From: Hydrogenophaga palleronii_A
GTDB lineage: Bacteria; Pseudomonadota; Gammaproteobacteria; Burkholderiales; Burkholderiaceae_C
Direction: 5' to 3'
Length of the DNA: 64,000 bases
NCBI RefSeq assembly: GCF_031457455.1
Contig: NZ_JAVDWU010000004.1
Coordinates: 124,001-188,000 of the forward strand
The notes under the pieces are model-generated. The model was not told the DNA's origin and did no database searches. It worked only from the letters and a program-made list of their open reading frames with translations. The position numbers and the translations under genes were made by a program. This document shows, in pieces, positions 1 to 8,762 of the stretch (its first letter is position 1; each line of letters opens with the position of its first letter).

Positions 1-803
1 TCAAGCCCGACGTGGTGCTGGGCCTGGGTGGCTACATCAGCTTCCCTGGGGGCATGATGGCCGTGCTGGCCGGCAAGCCGCTGGTGCTGCACGAACAAAA
101 CTCTGTGGCCGGCATGGCCAACAAGGTGCTCGCCTCCGTGGCCGACCGCATCTTCACCGCCTTTCCGGGCGTGCTCACCAAGGCACAGTGGGTGGGCAAT
201 CCGCTGCGCACGCCGTTTCTGCAACAGCCTGCACCGGCTCAGCGATTCGGGGAGCGCAGCGGCCCGCTGCGCCTGCTGGTCGTGGGTGGCAGCCTAGGTG
301 CCAAAGCGCTCAACGACACCGTGCCCAAGGCCTTGGCTTTGCTGCCCCTCAGCAAACGCCCGCAAGTGCTTCACCAAAGCGGCGAAAAGCAGATTGACGA
401 ACTGCGCGCGAACTACATTGCTGCAGGCGTTCTGGCCGAACTCACGCCCTTCATCGACGACACCGCACAAGCCATTGCCGACGCCGACCTGGTGGTCTGT
501 CGGGCCGGCGCCAGCACCGTGACAGAAATCGCTGCGGTCGGCGCCGCGGCCCTCTTTGTGCCCTTTCCCGCAGCGGTGGACGACCACCAGACCACCAACG
601 CCAGGTTCCTTGTGGATGCAGGCGCCGCATGGCTGGTGCCGCAACCTCAGTTCACGCCTCAATCTCTGGCCCAGACCCTTCAGACCGCGACACGGTCGCA
701 GTTGATGGAGATGGCCAACAAAGCGAAACAGATGGAAAAGACCGATGCAGTGGCGGCCGTGGTGGCCGCCTGTGAGTCCTTGGTGAAAGGGCAAAAAACA
801 TGA
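1..803 (+). CDS. murG: MurG, undecaprenyl-PP-MurNAc-pentapeptide GlcNAc transferase (5' end missing)
   Basis: This is the C-terminal part of the lipid II-forming glycosyltransferase, which adds GlcNAc to lipid I on the inner face of the cytoplasmic membrane. The reading frame is open to base 1, so the N-terminal part of the protein lies outside the window. Visible family motifs are GGYISFPGG near the left edge, the segment HEQNSVAGMANK, the glycine loop VVGGSLGAKALND and the UDP-GlcNAc-binding segment CRAGASTVTEIAAVG. The stop overlaps the murC start by 4 bp (ATGA), which indicates translational coupling inside the dcw operon. Confidence 0.97.
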   Translation, partial: KPDVVLGLGGYISFPGGMMAVLAGKPLVLHEQNSVAGMANKVLASVADRIFTAFPGVLTKAQWVGNPLRTPFLQQPAPAQRFGERSGPLRLLVVGGSLGAKALNDTVPKALALLPLSKRPQVLHQSGEKQIDELRANYIAAGVLAELTPFIDDTAQAIADADLVVCRAGASTVTEIAAVGAAALFVPFPAAVDDHQTTNARFLVDAGAAWLVPQPQFTPQSLAQTLQTATRSQLMEMANKAKQMEKTDAVAAVVAACESLVKGQKT

Positions 804-2209
804 AACATGCCATTCGCCATATCCACTTTGTCGGCATCGGCGGTGCCGGCATGAGCGGCATTGCCGAGGTGCTGCTGAACCAGGGTTACCAGATCTCAGG
901 CAGCGATCTGGGCGAGAGCACGGTCACGCGTCGGCTGGTGGCGCTGGGCGCCCAGGTGTTCATAGGCCATGAGGCGGCACACATCGAAGGCGCAGACGCC
1001 ATCGTGACTTCCACGGCGGTGAAAGAAGACAACCCCGAAGTGGTGGCCGCGCACGCCAAGCTGGTGCCGGTGGTGCCGCGTGCTGTCATGCTGGCCGAAC
1101 TCATGCGCATGAAAAAGGGCGTGGCCATTGCGGGCACGCATGGCAAGACCACCACCACCAGCCTGGTGGCCAGCGTGCTGGCCGCCGCCAACATGGACCC
1201 AACCTTCGTGATCGGTGGCCGCCTCAACAGCGCAGGTGCCAACGCGCAGCTGGGTTCAGGCGAGTACATCGTGGTCGAGGCCGACGAGTCGGACGCATCG
1301 TTCCTCAACCTGTTGCCCGTGATTTCGGTGGTCACCAACATCGACGCCGACCACATGGACACCTACGGCCATGATTTTGGTCGGCTGAAGGCCGCGTTTG
1401 TGGAGTTCCTGCACCGCATGCCGTTTTACGGCGCCGCCGTGGTGTGCGTGGACGACCCCACCATCCGCGAACTGCTGCCCCAGATTGCGCGCCCCATCAC
1501 CAGCTACGGATTTTCCGAGGATGCCCAGGTGAGGGCCCTCAATGTGCGCGCGGTCGGCACCCAGATGCATTTCACGGTTCAACGCCGCAACGGTGTGGAG
1601 TTGCCGGACCTCGATGTGGTGCTCAACCTCCCCGGTGACCACAACGTGCTCAATGCGCTGGCGGCCATCGGCATTGCCGTGGAGCTTGGCGTGGAAGATG
1701 CCGCCATGCTGAAGGCGCTGGCGGAATTCAAGGGTGTGGGTCGCCGCTTCCAGCGCCACGGCGAGGCGGTGTTGCCTTTCGGTGGCAGTTGCACCGTGGT
1801 CGACGACTACGGGCATCACCCGGTGGAGATGGCCGCCACGCTCGCAGCGGCGCGAGGTGCTTACCCGGGTCGTCGCCTGGTGCTGGCCTTTCAGCCACAC
1901 CGCTACACCCGCACCCGCGACTGCTTCGAAGATTTTGTGAAGGTGATCAACCAGGCCGATGCGGTGCTGCTGGCCGAGGTGTACGCCGCAGGCGAAGCGC
2001 CCATCGTGGCCGCAGATGGCCGCTCACTGGCTCGCGCCCTGCGCGTGGCCGGCAAGCTGGAGCCGGTGTTTGTGGACGACATCGCCGCCATGCCCCAGGC
2101 AGTGCTCGACAACGCACGCGATGGCGATGTGGTCCTGTGCATGGGTGCGGGCACGGTGGGGACGGTGGCGGGTCGGGTGATCGAACTGGCCGGGGAGCAA
2201 AGCACATGA
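800..2209 (+). CDS. murC: MurC, UDP-N-acetylmuramate-L-alanine ligase
   Basis: MurC adds L-alanine to UDP-MurNAc using ATP, the first step of stem-peptide assembly in the cytoplasm. The 469-aa product has the usual family length. It shows the N-terminal nucleotide-binding loop GIGGAGMSGIA (about residues 12-22), the ATP-binding P-loop AGTHGKTTTT (about 110-120), the VEADESDASF segment, and the C-terminal DDYGHHPVE and FQPHRYTRT motifs of Mur ligases. It overlaps murG upstream and ddl downstream, both by ATGA junctions, so the three are translated as one unit. Confidence 0.98.
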   Translation: MKHAIRHIHFVGIGGAGMSGIAEVLLNQGYQISGSDLGESTVTRRLVALGAQVFIGHEAAHIEGADAIVTSTAVKEDNPEVVAAHAKLVPVVPRAVMLAELMRMKKGVAIAGTHGKTTTTSLVASVLAAANMDPTFVIGGRLNSAGANAQLGSGEYIVVEADESDASFLNLLPVISVVTNIDADHMDTYGHDFGRLKAAFVEFLHRMPFYGAAVVCVDDPTIRELLPQIARPITSYGFSEDAQVRALNVRAVGTQMHFTVQRRNGVELPDLDVVLNLPGDHNVLNALAAIGIAVELGVEDAAMLKALAEFKGVGRRFQRHGEAVLPFGGSCTVVDDYGHHPVEMAATLAAARGAYPGRRLVLAFQPHRYTRTRDCFEDFVKVINQADAVLLAEVYAAGEAPIVAADGRSLARALRVAGKLEPVFVDDIAAMPQAVLDNARDGDVVLCMGAGTVGTVAGRVIELAGEQST

Positions 2210-3186
2210 GCACAAAGGAAAACATGTCGATAGACCCGAAGTCATTGGGCAAGGTGGCCGTGTTGATGGGTGGCCGCTCGGCCGAGCGCGAGGTGTCGTT
2301 GATGTCGGGTACGGGCGTGCTGGCTGCGCTGCAGTCCAAGGGCGTGGACGCACACGGCTTCGATCCGGCCGAGCGAGCGATGGACGACCTGCGTCGCGAA
2401 GGTTTTGCGCGCTGTTTCATTGCGTTGCATGGGCGACTGGGCGAAGACGGCACGGTGCAGGGCGCACTCGAATTGCTGGGCATTCCCTACACCGGCCCGG
2501 GTGTGATGGCGTCCGCCGTGGCCATGGACAAGCTCATGACCAAGCGCATCTGGCTGGCCGAAGGCCTGCCCACCCCGGTCTGGCGCCAGGTGCACAGTGC
2601 CGCAGAAGCCGAAGCGGCGTTCAAAGCGCTGGGTTCGCCCATGATCGTCAAGCCGGTGCGCGAGGGCTCCACGCTGGGCCTGACCAAGGTCACCGATGCG
2701 GCCCAATGTGCTGCCGCTTACGCGCTGGCTGCGAAGCAGGACCCCCATGTGATGTGCGAACAGTTCGTGGCTGGGGACGAGGTCACCTGCCCGGTGCTGG
2801 GTACCGGCGCGCAGGCCAGGGCCCTGCCCGTGATCCGCATCGTGGCGCCAGAAGGCAACTACGACTACCAGAACAAGTACTTCACCGACGACACCCAGTA
2901 CCTGGTGCCCAGTGGTCTGCCCGAGGCCGAAGAAGCCGCGATTCAGGCGCTGGTGCTCAAGGCCTACCTCGCGCTGGACTGCCGTGGCTGGGCACGTGCC
3001 GACGTGATGATCGATGCGGCCACGCGCAAACCCTATCTGCTTGAAATCAACACCTCGCCGGGCATGACGGGCCATTCCCTGGTGCCCATGTCGGCCCGTG
3101 CCACCGGCATGTCCTACGAAGACCTGTGCGTGTCGGTGCTGGCCAACGCCGCACTCGACAACCCGGCGCCCACCCAGGAGACCTGA
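2206..3186 (+). CDS. ddl: D-alanine-D-alanine ligase
   Basis: This ATP-grasp enzyme joins two D-alanines to make the dipeptide used by MurF. The start is taken as the ATG that overlaps the murC stop, giving 326 aa; a second ATG at 2224 would shorten it by six residues. Motifs include VLMGGRSAEREVSLMSG at the N-terminus, the ATP-grasp segment MIVKPVREGSTLGLTKV, and the metal-binding C-terminal LLEINTSPGMTGHSLVP. The stop is immediately followed by the GTG start of ftsQ, so the dcw operon continues without a gap. Confidence 0.97.
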   Translation: MSTKENMSIDPKSLGKVAVLMGGRSAEREVSLMSGTGVLAALQSKGVDAHGFDPAERAMDDLRREGFARCFIALHGRLGEDGTVQGALELLGIPYTGPGVMASAVAMDKLMTKRIWLAEGLPTPVWRQVHSAAEAEAAFKALGSPMIVKPVREGSTLGLTKVTDAAQCAAAYALAAKQDPHVMCEQFVAGDEVTCPVLGTGAQARALPVIRIVAPEGNYDYQNKYFTDDTQYLVPSGLPEAEEAAIQALVLKAYLALDCRGWARADVMIDAATRKPYLLEINTSPGMTGHSLVPMSARATGMSYEDLCVSVLANAALDNPAPTQET

Positions 3187-3978
3187 GTGAAAACCGACCT
3201 GCCACTCGACATCAAACTCATGCAAATGGCCACCCGCGCCATGGCGGTGGTGTTTGCTGTCCTGTGCCTGGTCATGGTGGGCAACTGGGTCGTTCGTCAC
3301 CCTGGCTGGACGATTCAGGGCATTTCGGTGCACGGAGATGTGGCGCACCAGAACGCCGTGTCGCTGAAGGCGCAGTTGACCAACGCCCTGCGGTCGCGGG
3401 TGAACACCAGTTTCCTCACGGTGGACCTGCAGCAGGTGCGCCAGTTGTTCGAATCGGTGCCATGGGTGCGAACGGCGATCGTTCAGCGTGAATTCCCCAA
3501 CCGCCTTCGTGTCACTCTGGAAGAACACCAAGCCGTTGCCTGGTGGGGCCAAGCCGGCTCGGGTCAACTGGTCAATCTGCACGGCGAGGTGTTCGAAGCC
3601 AGTCCGGACGACAGCGACAACCTGCCCGAGCTTGCCGGGCCTCTGCCTCAGGCGGCCCTGGTGTGGGGGCTTTACCAGAAGCTCAACAATGAACTTGCCC
3701 GCATGGAACTGAGCCTGGAGCGGCTCGAACTCAACGAACGCGGCAACTGGAGTGCCCATCTCGACAACGGCGCCCGGATGGAGCTGGGGCGCGGCACGCC
3801 GGACAACCTTATCGAACGCACACGCCGCTTCACCGGCACGCTCAATCAACTGACCCAGCGCTACCCGGGTGAATTGCAGGCGGTGGACCTGCGTTACCCC
3901 AATGGTTATGCGCTGCGGCTGCGAGGCGTCACCACGTTGGACGGCGGCGCCCCTGGCTCAACACAAAACACAAGGTAA
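3187..3978 (+). CDS. ftsQ: Cell division protein FtsQ
   Basis: FtsQ is a bitopic inner-membrane divisome protein that links early and late division proteins through its periplasmic domain. The 263-aa product has a short cytoplasmic tail, one membrane segment (about residues 15-36, rich in A, V and M), and then a POTRA domain beginning near HPGWTIQGISVHGDV. The VPWVRTAIVQREFPNRLRVTLEEHQAVAWW stretch falls in the conserved FtsQ core. The start is GTG and abuts the ddl stop (TGAGTG). Sequence divergence is normal for this family; position between ddl and ftsA settles the call. Confidence 0.95.
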   Translation: MKTDLPLDIKLMQMATRAMAVVFAVLCLVMVGNWVVRHPGWTIQGISVHGDVAHQNAVSLKAQLTNALRSRVNTSFLTVDLQQVRQLFESVPWVRTAIVQREFPNRLRVTLEEHQAVAWWGQAGSGQLVNLHGEVFEASPDDSDNLPELAGPLPQAALVWGLYQKLNNELARMELSLERLELNERGNWSAHLDNGARMELGRGTPDNLIERTRRFTGTLNQLTQRYPGELQAVDLRYPNGYALRLRGVTTLDGGAPGSTQNTR

Positions 3979-3991
3979 CCAAGTAGCAATC

Positions 3992-5221
3992 ATGGCCAAG
4001 GAATACAAGGATCTGGTGGTCGGACTCGACATCGGCACCGCCAAAATCATGGTGGTGGTCGCCGAGGTTCAGTCCAATGGCCAACTCAAGCTCGCCGGGC
4101 TCGGGGTATCGGCCAGCCACGGGCTCAAGCGCGGCGTGGTGGTGAACATCGACGCCACGGTGCAAAGCATCCAGGCCGCGCTGAAAGAGGCCGAGCTGAT
4201 GGCCGACTGCCGCATCGCGCGGGTCTACACCGGCATCACCGGCAGCCACATCCGGGGCATCAACAGCAGTGGCATGGTCGCCATCAAGGACCGCGAGGTC
4301 ACGGCCGCCGATGTGGCGCGCGTCATCGAAACCGCCAAGGCCATCAACATCTCCACCGACCAGCGCCTGCTGCTGGTGGAGCCGCAGGAGTTCGTGATCG
4401 ACGGCCAGGAAGTGAAAGAGCCGATCGGCATGAGTGGCATCCGCCTGGAAGCCAAGGTGCACATCGTCACCGGTGCGCAGAGCGCGGCCGAGAACATCAT
4501 CAAGTGTGTGCGCCGCTGCGGGCTGGAAGTGGATCAGCTCATGCTCAATCCGCTGGCGTCCAGCCAGGCCATCCTCACCGACGATGAAAAGGAACTGGGC
4601 GTGGCGTTGGTGGACATCGGCGCGGGCACCACCGACGTGGCCATCTTTGCCGGCGGTGCCATTCGTCACACGGCGGTGATTCCGATTGCGGGGGACCTGA
4701 TCACCAGCGACATCGCCATGGCCTTGCGCACGCCCACCAAGGACGCCGAAGACATCAAGGTCGAGTCCGGTTGCGCCAAACAACTGCTGGCCGATCCCGA
4801 CACCCAGGTGGAGGTGCCCGGGCTGGGCGATCGCGGGCCGCGCATGCTGAGTCGGCAGGCCTTGGCCGGCGTCATCGAACCGCGTGTGGAAGAAATCTTC
4901 TCGCTGGTGCAGCAGGTGGTGCGCGATTCAGGCCATGAAGAGGTGTTGTCCTCAGGCATCGTGCTCACCGGCGGAAGCGCCGTCATGCCGGGCATGGTGG
5001 AACTTGGCGAAGACATTTTCCTCAAGCCGGTTCGCCGTGGTGTACCGAATTACGCCAGCGCGTTGTCCGACATGGTGATGCAGACACGCGCCGCCACGGT
5101 GATGGGACTGTTGGAAGAAGCCCGCCTGGCCCGCGTGCGCGGGCACAAAGTGGCACAAAAAGCGGGTTCCGTGCAAAGCGCACTGGAACGGGTGAAGAAC
5201 TGGTTTGTGGGGACCTTCTGA
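3992..5221 (+). CDS. ftsA: Cell division protein FtsA
   Basis: FtsA is the actin-like ATPase that tethers FtsZ to the membrane. The ATG at 3992 is chosen because the protein then begins MAKEYKDLVVGLDIGTAKI, with the phosphate-1 loop GLDIGTAK at the expected place; upstream in-frame codons overlap ftsQ. The product is 409 aa, the usual length. Also visible are the phosphate-2 loop LVDIGAGTTDVAIF, the adenosine motif IVLTGGSAVMPGM and a C-terminal amphipathic tail (ALERVKNWFVGTF) that serves as membrane-targeting helix. It lies 13 bp after ftsQ. Confidence 0.97.
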   Translation: MAKEYKDLVVGLDIGTAKIMVVVAEVQSNGQLKLAGLGVSASHGLKRGVVVNIDATVQSIQAALKEAELMADCRIARVYTGITGSHIRGINSSGMVAIKDREVTAADVARVIETAKAINISTDQRLLLVEPQEFVIDGQEVKEPIGMSGIRLEAKVHIVTGAQSAAENIIKCVRRCGLEVDQLMLNPLASSQAILTDDEKELGVALVDIGAGTTDVAIFAGGAIRHTAVIPIAGDLITSDIAMALRTPTKDAEDIKVESGCAKQLLADPDTQVEVPGLGDRGPRMLSRQALAGVIEPRVEEIFSLVQQVVRDSGHEEVLSSGIVLTGGSAVMPGMVELGEDIFLKPVRRGVPNYASALSDMVMQTRAATVMGLLEEARLARVRGHKVAQKAGSVQSALERVKNWFVGTF

Positions 5222-5410
5222 TGAATATCCCCCGCCACGCTCCGCGCGACCCCCCACGGGGCGACCCGGGCACTCGACGACGGCGACGACAACGCTGCGT
5301 CAAACACACGGGCCCCCCAGGATGAGACCAACCCCTTTCCCTTGTATTTCCAGATTCAGAAATCGCCGCCCCGGCGGCAACCCGAAAAGCAACTGCACCA
5401 GGAGCACACC
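5222..5410. other. ftsA-ftsZ spacer with degenerate GC-rich repeat
   Basis: This 189-bp spacer starts with a stretch (about 5226-5275) resembling a decayed copy of the second dispersed repeat type seen at 23257 and 40090 (CGCTCCGCGCGACCCCCC followed by ACGGGGCGAC). The rest is unremarkable; a short hairpin of CGCCG and GGCGG lies just before ftsZ. The ftsZ ribosome-binding site is CCAGGAG, eight bases before its ATG. No coding potential is evident. Confidence 0.4.
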
Positions 5411-6622
5411 ATGAGCATCGAAATGATCGAAGTCGAAGAATTCAACCAGGGCACCCAGATCAAGGTGATCGGCGTCGGTGGCGGCGGCGGCAACGCAGTC
5501 GAGCACATGATTTCGCGTACCGTTCAGGGCGTGGAATTCATCTGCGCCAACACCGATGCGCAAGCCCTCACGCGCAGCGCGGCCCACAAGACCATCCAGC
5601 TGGGCACCAGCGGTCTGGGCGCCGGCAGCAAGCCTGAAAAGGGTCGTGACGCGGCCGAGCAGGCGGTGGACGACATCCGCTCCGCCATCGCCGGTGCGCA
5701 CATGCTCTTCATCACCGCCGGCATGGGTGGCGGTACCGGCACCGGCGCGGCCCCCGTGATCGCCCGCGTGGCCAAGGAAATGGGCATCCTGACCGTGGGG
5801 GTGGTCACCAAGCCGTTTGATTGGGAAGGCGGCCGCCGAATGACCAACGCCGACAACGGCCTGGCCGAACTCGAAGCCAACGTGGACAGTCTGATCGTGG
5901 TGCTCAACGAGAAGCTGCAGGAAGTGCTGGGCGACGAAGTCACCCAGGACGAAGCCTTCGCCCACGCCAACGACGTGCTCAAAAACGCCGTGGGCGGCAT
6001 TGCCGAAATCATCAACGAGTACGGCAACGTCAACGTCGACTTCGAAGACGTGCGCACGGTGATGGGCGAACCCGGCAAAGCCATGATGGGCACGGCCACC
6101 GCCGCTGGCCCGGACCGGGCCCGCATTGCTGCCGAACAGGCCGTGGCCTGCCCGCTGCTCGAAGGCATCGACCTTTCCGGCGCCAAGGGCGTGCTGGTGT
6201 TGGTGACCGCAGCCAAGGGCTCGCTCAAGCTGTCGGAATCCAAGCTGGCCATGAACACCATCCGCGCCTACGCTTCGCCCGAAGCGCATGTGATCTATGG
6301 TGCTGCCTACGACGACAGCCTGGGCGACGAAATGCGCGTCACCGTGGTGGCCACTGGCCTGTCCCGCCAGGGCGCGCGCCGCACGGCCCCTCCGCTGCAG
6401 GTGTTGCGCACCGGTACCGACAACGTGCCGTTCCACGTACCCACCGTCAACGCAGCGGTGGACGGCCCAGGCGCTCACGGCCAGCCCGACTACCACTCCA
6501 TGGCGGTGCCCAGCGTGTGGCGCACCAACCGCACCCAGGCGGCCGCCAAGGTGGACGCGCTGGCATCGGGTGGCATGGACGATTTCGAGATCCCGGCCTT
6601 CCTGCGCAAACAAGCCGATTGA
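5411..6622 (+). CDS. ftsZ: Cell division GTPase FtsZ
   Basis: FtsZ is the tubulin homologue that forms the Z ring at mid-cell. The 403-aa product begins MSIEMIEVEEF and shows GVGGGGGNAV, the tubulin signature GGGTGTGAAPV, the synergy-loop segment containing VNVDFEDV, a variable linker and a conserved C-terminal peptide DDFEIPAFLRKQ that binds FtsA and other partners. An AGGAG Shine-Dalgarno sequence precedes the ATG. The 189-bp gap after ftsA may hold an ftsZ promoter, but no confident hexamer pair was found. Confidence 0.99.
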   Translation: MSIEMIEVEEFNQGTQIKVIGVGGGGGNAVEHMISRTVQGVEFICANTDAQALTRSAAHKTIQLGTSGLGAGSKPEKGRDAAEQAVDDIRSAIAGAHMLFITAGMGGGTGTGAAPVIARVAKEMGILTVGVVTKPFDWEGGRRMTNADNGLAELEANVDSLIVVLNEKLQEVLGDEVTQDEAFAHANDVLKNAVGGIAEIINEYGNVNVDFEDVRTVMGEPGKAMMGTATAAGPDRARIAAEQAVACPLLEGIDLSGAKGVLVLVTAAKGSLKLSESKLAMNTIRAYASPEAHVIYGAAYDDSLGDEMRVTVVATGLSRQGARRTAPPLQVLRTGTDNVPFHVPTVNAAVDGPGAHGQPDYHSMAVPSVWRTNRTQAAAKVDALASGGMDDFEIPAFLRKQAD

Positions 6623-6625
6623 TCG

Positions 6626-6707
6626 ACTCCCCCCGAAGCGCCTGCGGCGCCTCCCCCAGGGGGGCAACACCTGCGGCCCGGCAAAGCCGGTTCCGCGGTG
6701 TTCTGGA
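6626..6707 (-). repeat. Dispersed GC-rich hairpin repeat, copy 1
   Basis: The copy lies directly after the ftsZ stop. It holds the family's landmarks in reverse orientation: a GCGCCTGCGGCGCC hairpin, a CCCCC...GGGGG hairpin, the CCGGCAAAGCCGG hairpin and a TTCTGGA end corresponding to TCTCTGGA in other copies. The same modules recur at 7987, 18888, 22100, 39995 and 59450. It is noncoding and could act as a terminator for ftsZ transcripts. Confidence 0.7.
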
Positions 6708-6847
6708 TTTGAAATCTCGCGCCTGAGGACGGGCTGCTCGCTACGCTTTCCATCCCATCAATCCAGGTGTCCCCGTTTTGGGCATGCATATTGCCGGGAT
6801 AGCTTTCCTGGTGAGCACGAAACCGCCATGAAAACTAAAATCGCAGG

Positions 6848-7771
6848 ATGATTGCGCAACGCACCCTCAAATCCCTCACCAAGGCGGTGGGTGTCGGCCT
6901 GCACAGCGGCCAGCGGGTGGAACTCACCCTTCGGCCAGCAGCGCCCGACACCGGCATCGTGTTTCGCCGTGTCGACTTGCCGGAACCGGTGGACATTCCG
7001 GTGAATGCTGAATCGGTGACCGACACGCGCCTGGCCTCGACCATCTCCAAAGGCGGAGCAAAAGTCCAGACGATTGAGCATCTGATGAGTGCCTGCTCCG
7101 GTCTGGGGCTGGACAACCTGTATGTCGACATCACGGCCGAAGAAGTGCCCATTCTGGACGGGTCGTCGGCGTCTTTCGTATACCTGCTACAGAGCGCCGG
7201 CATCGTGATGCAGAACGCGCCCAAGCGATTCATTCGCGTGATCAAACCGGTCGAAGTGCGTGAAGGTGAAGGCCGAACCGGCAAGTGGGCGCGATTCGAC
7301 CCCTTTCATGGCTACAAATTGCGTTTCGAGATCGAGTTCGATCACCCGGCCATCACTTCCACGGGACAGAGCTTCGAATTCGATTTTGGCAGTGGTCGCT
7401 ACACCCGGGAAATCGCACGAGCGCGCACCTTCGGGTTCACAAAAGAGGTGGAAATGATGCGTTCGCGTGGCTTGGGCCTGGGCGGTGGCCTGGACAACGC
7501 GATCGTCATGGACGATGTGAAGGTGCTCAATTCAGACGGCCTGCGTTACCAGGACGAGTTCGTTAAGCACAAGATCCTGGATGCGATCGGCGACCTGTAC
7601 GTCATCGGCAAGCCCCTGCTGGCCGCCTACAGCGCGTTCCGCAGCGGCCATGCCATGAACAACCTGTTGCTGCGCGAACTGCTGAAACAACCCGACGCCT
7701 ACGAGGTGGTGAGCTTCGAACGCGAGCGCGAAGCCCCGTCGGGCTTCGCCCAGTTGGCTCCGGCATGGTGA
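6848..7771 (+). CDS. lpxC: LpxC, UDP-3-O-acyl-GlcNAc deacetylase
   Basis: LpxC is the zinc enzyme that commits UDP-3-O-acyl-GlcNAc to lipid A synthesis in the cytoplasm. At 307 aa it has family length. The first zinc ligand lies in EHLMSACSGLGLDN, and the second zinc segment is FVKHKILDAIGDLYVIG with its His and Asp ligands; SGHAMNN carries the catalytic histidine. The start MIAQRTLKS matches the family N-terminus. It follows ftsZ as in most proteobacterial dcw clusters. A candidate promoter in the 225-bp gap could not be assigned reliably. Confidence 0.98.
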   Translation: MIAQRTLKSLTKAVGVGLHSGQRVELTLRPAAPDTGIVFRRVDLPEPVDIPVNAESVTDTRLASTISKGGAKVQTIEHLMSACSGLGLDNLYVDITAEEVPILDGSSASFVYLLQSAGIVMQNAPKRFIRVIKPVEVREGEGRTGKWARFDPFHGYKLRFEIEFDHPAITSTGQSFEFDFGSGRYTREIARARTFGFTKEVEMMRSRGLGLGGGLDNAIVMDDVKVLNSDGLRYQDEFVKHKILDAIGDLYVIGKPLLAAYSAFRSGHAMNNLLLRELLKQPDAYEVVSFEREREAPSGFAQLAPAW

Positions 7772-7799
7772 CCTCGGGCATGCGCCCTGAGGTTTTCTG

Positions 7800-7976
7800 A
7801 TGCTGCTGTTCCGGGTCACCGTTTTCCTGCTGCTGATCGCGGCAGGCGTGTGCTTCGCGTTCTACATGGGCACAGGTCAGGCGAAATTCCGCCAGTGGGG
7901 CCTGGTGATCCTGAAGTGGACAGTCATCGCCGCGCTCGGCTTCTTCGGCGTCCTGATACTGGAACGGCTGGTGTAG
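7800..7976 (+). CDS. Small membrane protein (58 aa), unknown function
   Basis: A short frame starts with the ATG formed at CTGATG, 28 bp after lpxC, and runs 58 codons to a TAG. The peptide begins MLLFRVTVFLLLIAAGVCFAFY and contains two hydrophobic segments (about residues 3-22 and 34-54) separated by a short polar loop TGQAKFRQWG. Codon usage and third-position GC match the neighbours, and its position after lpxC suggests co-transcription. I do not recognise a named family; it looks like a two-pass inner-membrane peptide. Confidence 0.7.
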   Translation: MLLFRVTVFLLLIAAGVCFAFYMGTGQAKFRQWGLVILKWTVIAALGFFGVLILERLV

Positions 7977-7986
7977 GGATCCTTTT

Positions 7987-8208
7987 CCGGCGCGAAATGC
8001 TTCTATCCAGAGATACCGAGGAACCGGCTTTGCCGGGCCTCTGGTATCGCCCCCTACAAGGGGGTGACGCGAAGCGGCGCGGGGGTGGGCCAAAGCCTCC
8101 GGCGCGAAATGCCTCTATCCAGAGATACCGAGGAACCGGCTTTGCCGGGCCTCTGGTATCGCCCCCCTCAGGGGGTGGGGGTGACGCCGAAGGCGGCGCG
8201 GGGGGAGG
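7987..8208 (+). repeat. Dispersed GC-rich hairpin repeat, two tandem copies
   Basis: Two nearly identical copies stand head to tail with a period of 112 bp (CCGGCGCGAAATGC begins at 7987 and at 8099). Each has TCCAGAGATACCGAGGAACC, the hairpin CCGGCTTTGCCGG, TGGTATCG, a CCCCC...GGGGG hairpin and GACGCGAAGCGGCGCGGGGG. The pair lies between the convergent 58-aa gene and ruvC, where it could end transcription from both sides. Tandem duplication of this repeat is seen only here in the window. Confidence 0.8.
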
Positions 8209-8209
8209 G

Positions 8210-8758
8210 TCAATAGCTCCTTCCGTCGCGGTAGGCAGCATGCGTACGCGCCTGCAGCGGCGAAACCTTGTTGATCGCCAGCATGGTGCGGCTGACCTGG
8301 GCGTGTGTGATGGCCAGGCCCAATGCATCGGCCGCATCCTTGCCGGGCAGGCCCGGCAGCTTCAGCAGCCGCTTCACCATTTCCTGCACCTGCGGTTTGG
8401 CCGCCTTGCCGTAGCCCACCACGGCCTTCTTGAGCTGCAGGGCGGTGTACTCGGCCACGGGCAGGTGGTTGGCCACCAGGGCGGTCAGACAGGCACCACG
8501 CGCCTGACCCAGCAGCAGGGTGGCCTGGGGGTTGACGTTCACGAACACGATTTCGCAGGCCGACACTTCAGGCTGGTAGCGCGCCACCACCTCGGAGATG
8601 CCGTCGAACAGCACTTTCAGTCGCGCAGGCAACAAGGCACCATCCTTGGGGCTGGTCTGTATGGTGCCGCTGGCCACGTAGTGCAGGTTGGCGCCGTCGG
8701 TGTCGATCACGCCGAAACCGGTGCACTGCAGGCCAGGGTCGATGCCAAGAATTCGCAT
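8210..8758 (-). CDS. ruvC: RuvC, Holliday junction resolvase
   Basis: RuvC cuts Holliday junctions together with RuvAB. The start is set at 8758, where the protein begins MRILGIDPGLQCTGFGV, placing the first catalytic Asp at residue 7; longer frames upstream would overlap the preceding gene. The other acidic residues sit in ACEIVFVN and GKDAADALGLAITH. The product is 182 aa, typical for the family. It is the last gene of the plsC, cdsA-like, ruvC string; ruvA and ruvB are not nearby. Confidence 0.96.
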   Translation of the reverse strand: MRILGIDPGLQCTGFGVIDTDGANLHYVASGTIQTSPKDGALLPARLKVLFDGISEVVARYQPEVSACEIVFVNVNPQATLLLGQARGACLTALVANHLPVAEYTALQLKKAVVGYGKAAKPQVQEMVKRLLKLPGLPGKDAADALGLAITHAQVSRTMLAINKVSPLQARTHAAYRDGRSY

Positions 8759-8762
8759 GTTC

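Noticed and set aside
2242..3849. 535-codon open frame on the minus strand across ddl and ftsQ
   Set aside because: It is antisense to two certain genes, rich in His, Arg and Gly, lacks any recognisable domain, and arises from the high-GC wobble positions of the real genes.
5300..6670. 456-codon minus-strand frame over ftsZ
   Set aside because: FtsZ is certain on the plus strand; the antisense frame has no domain or start signal.
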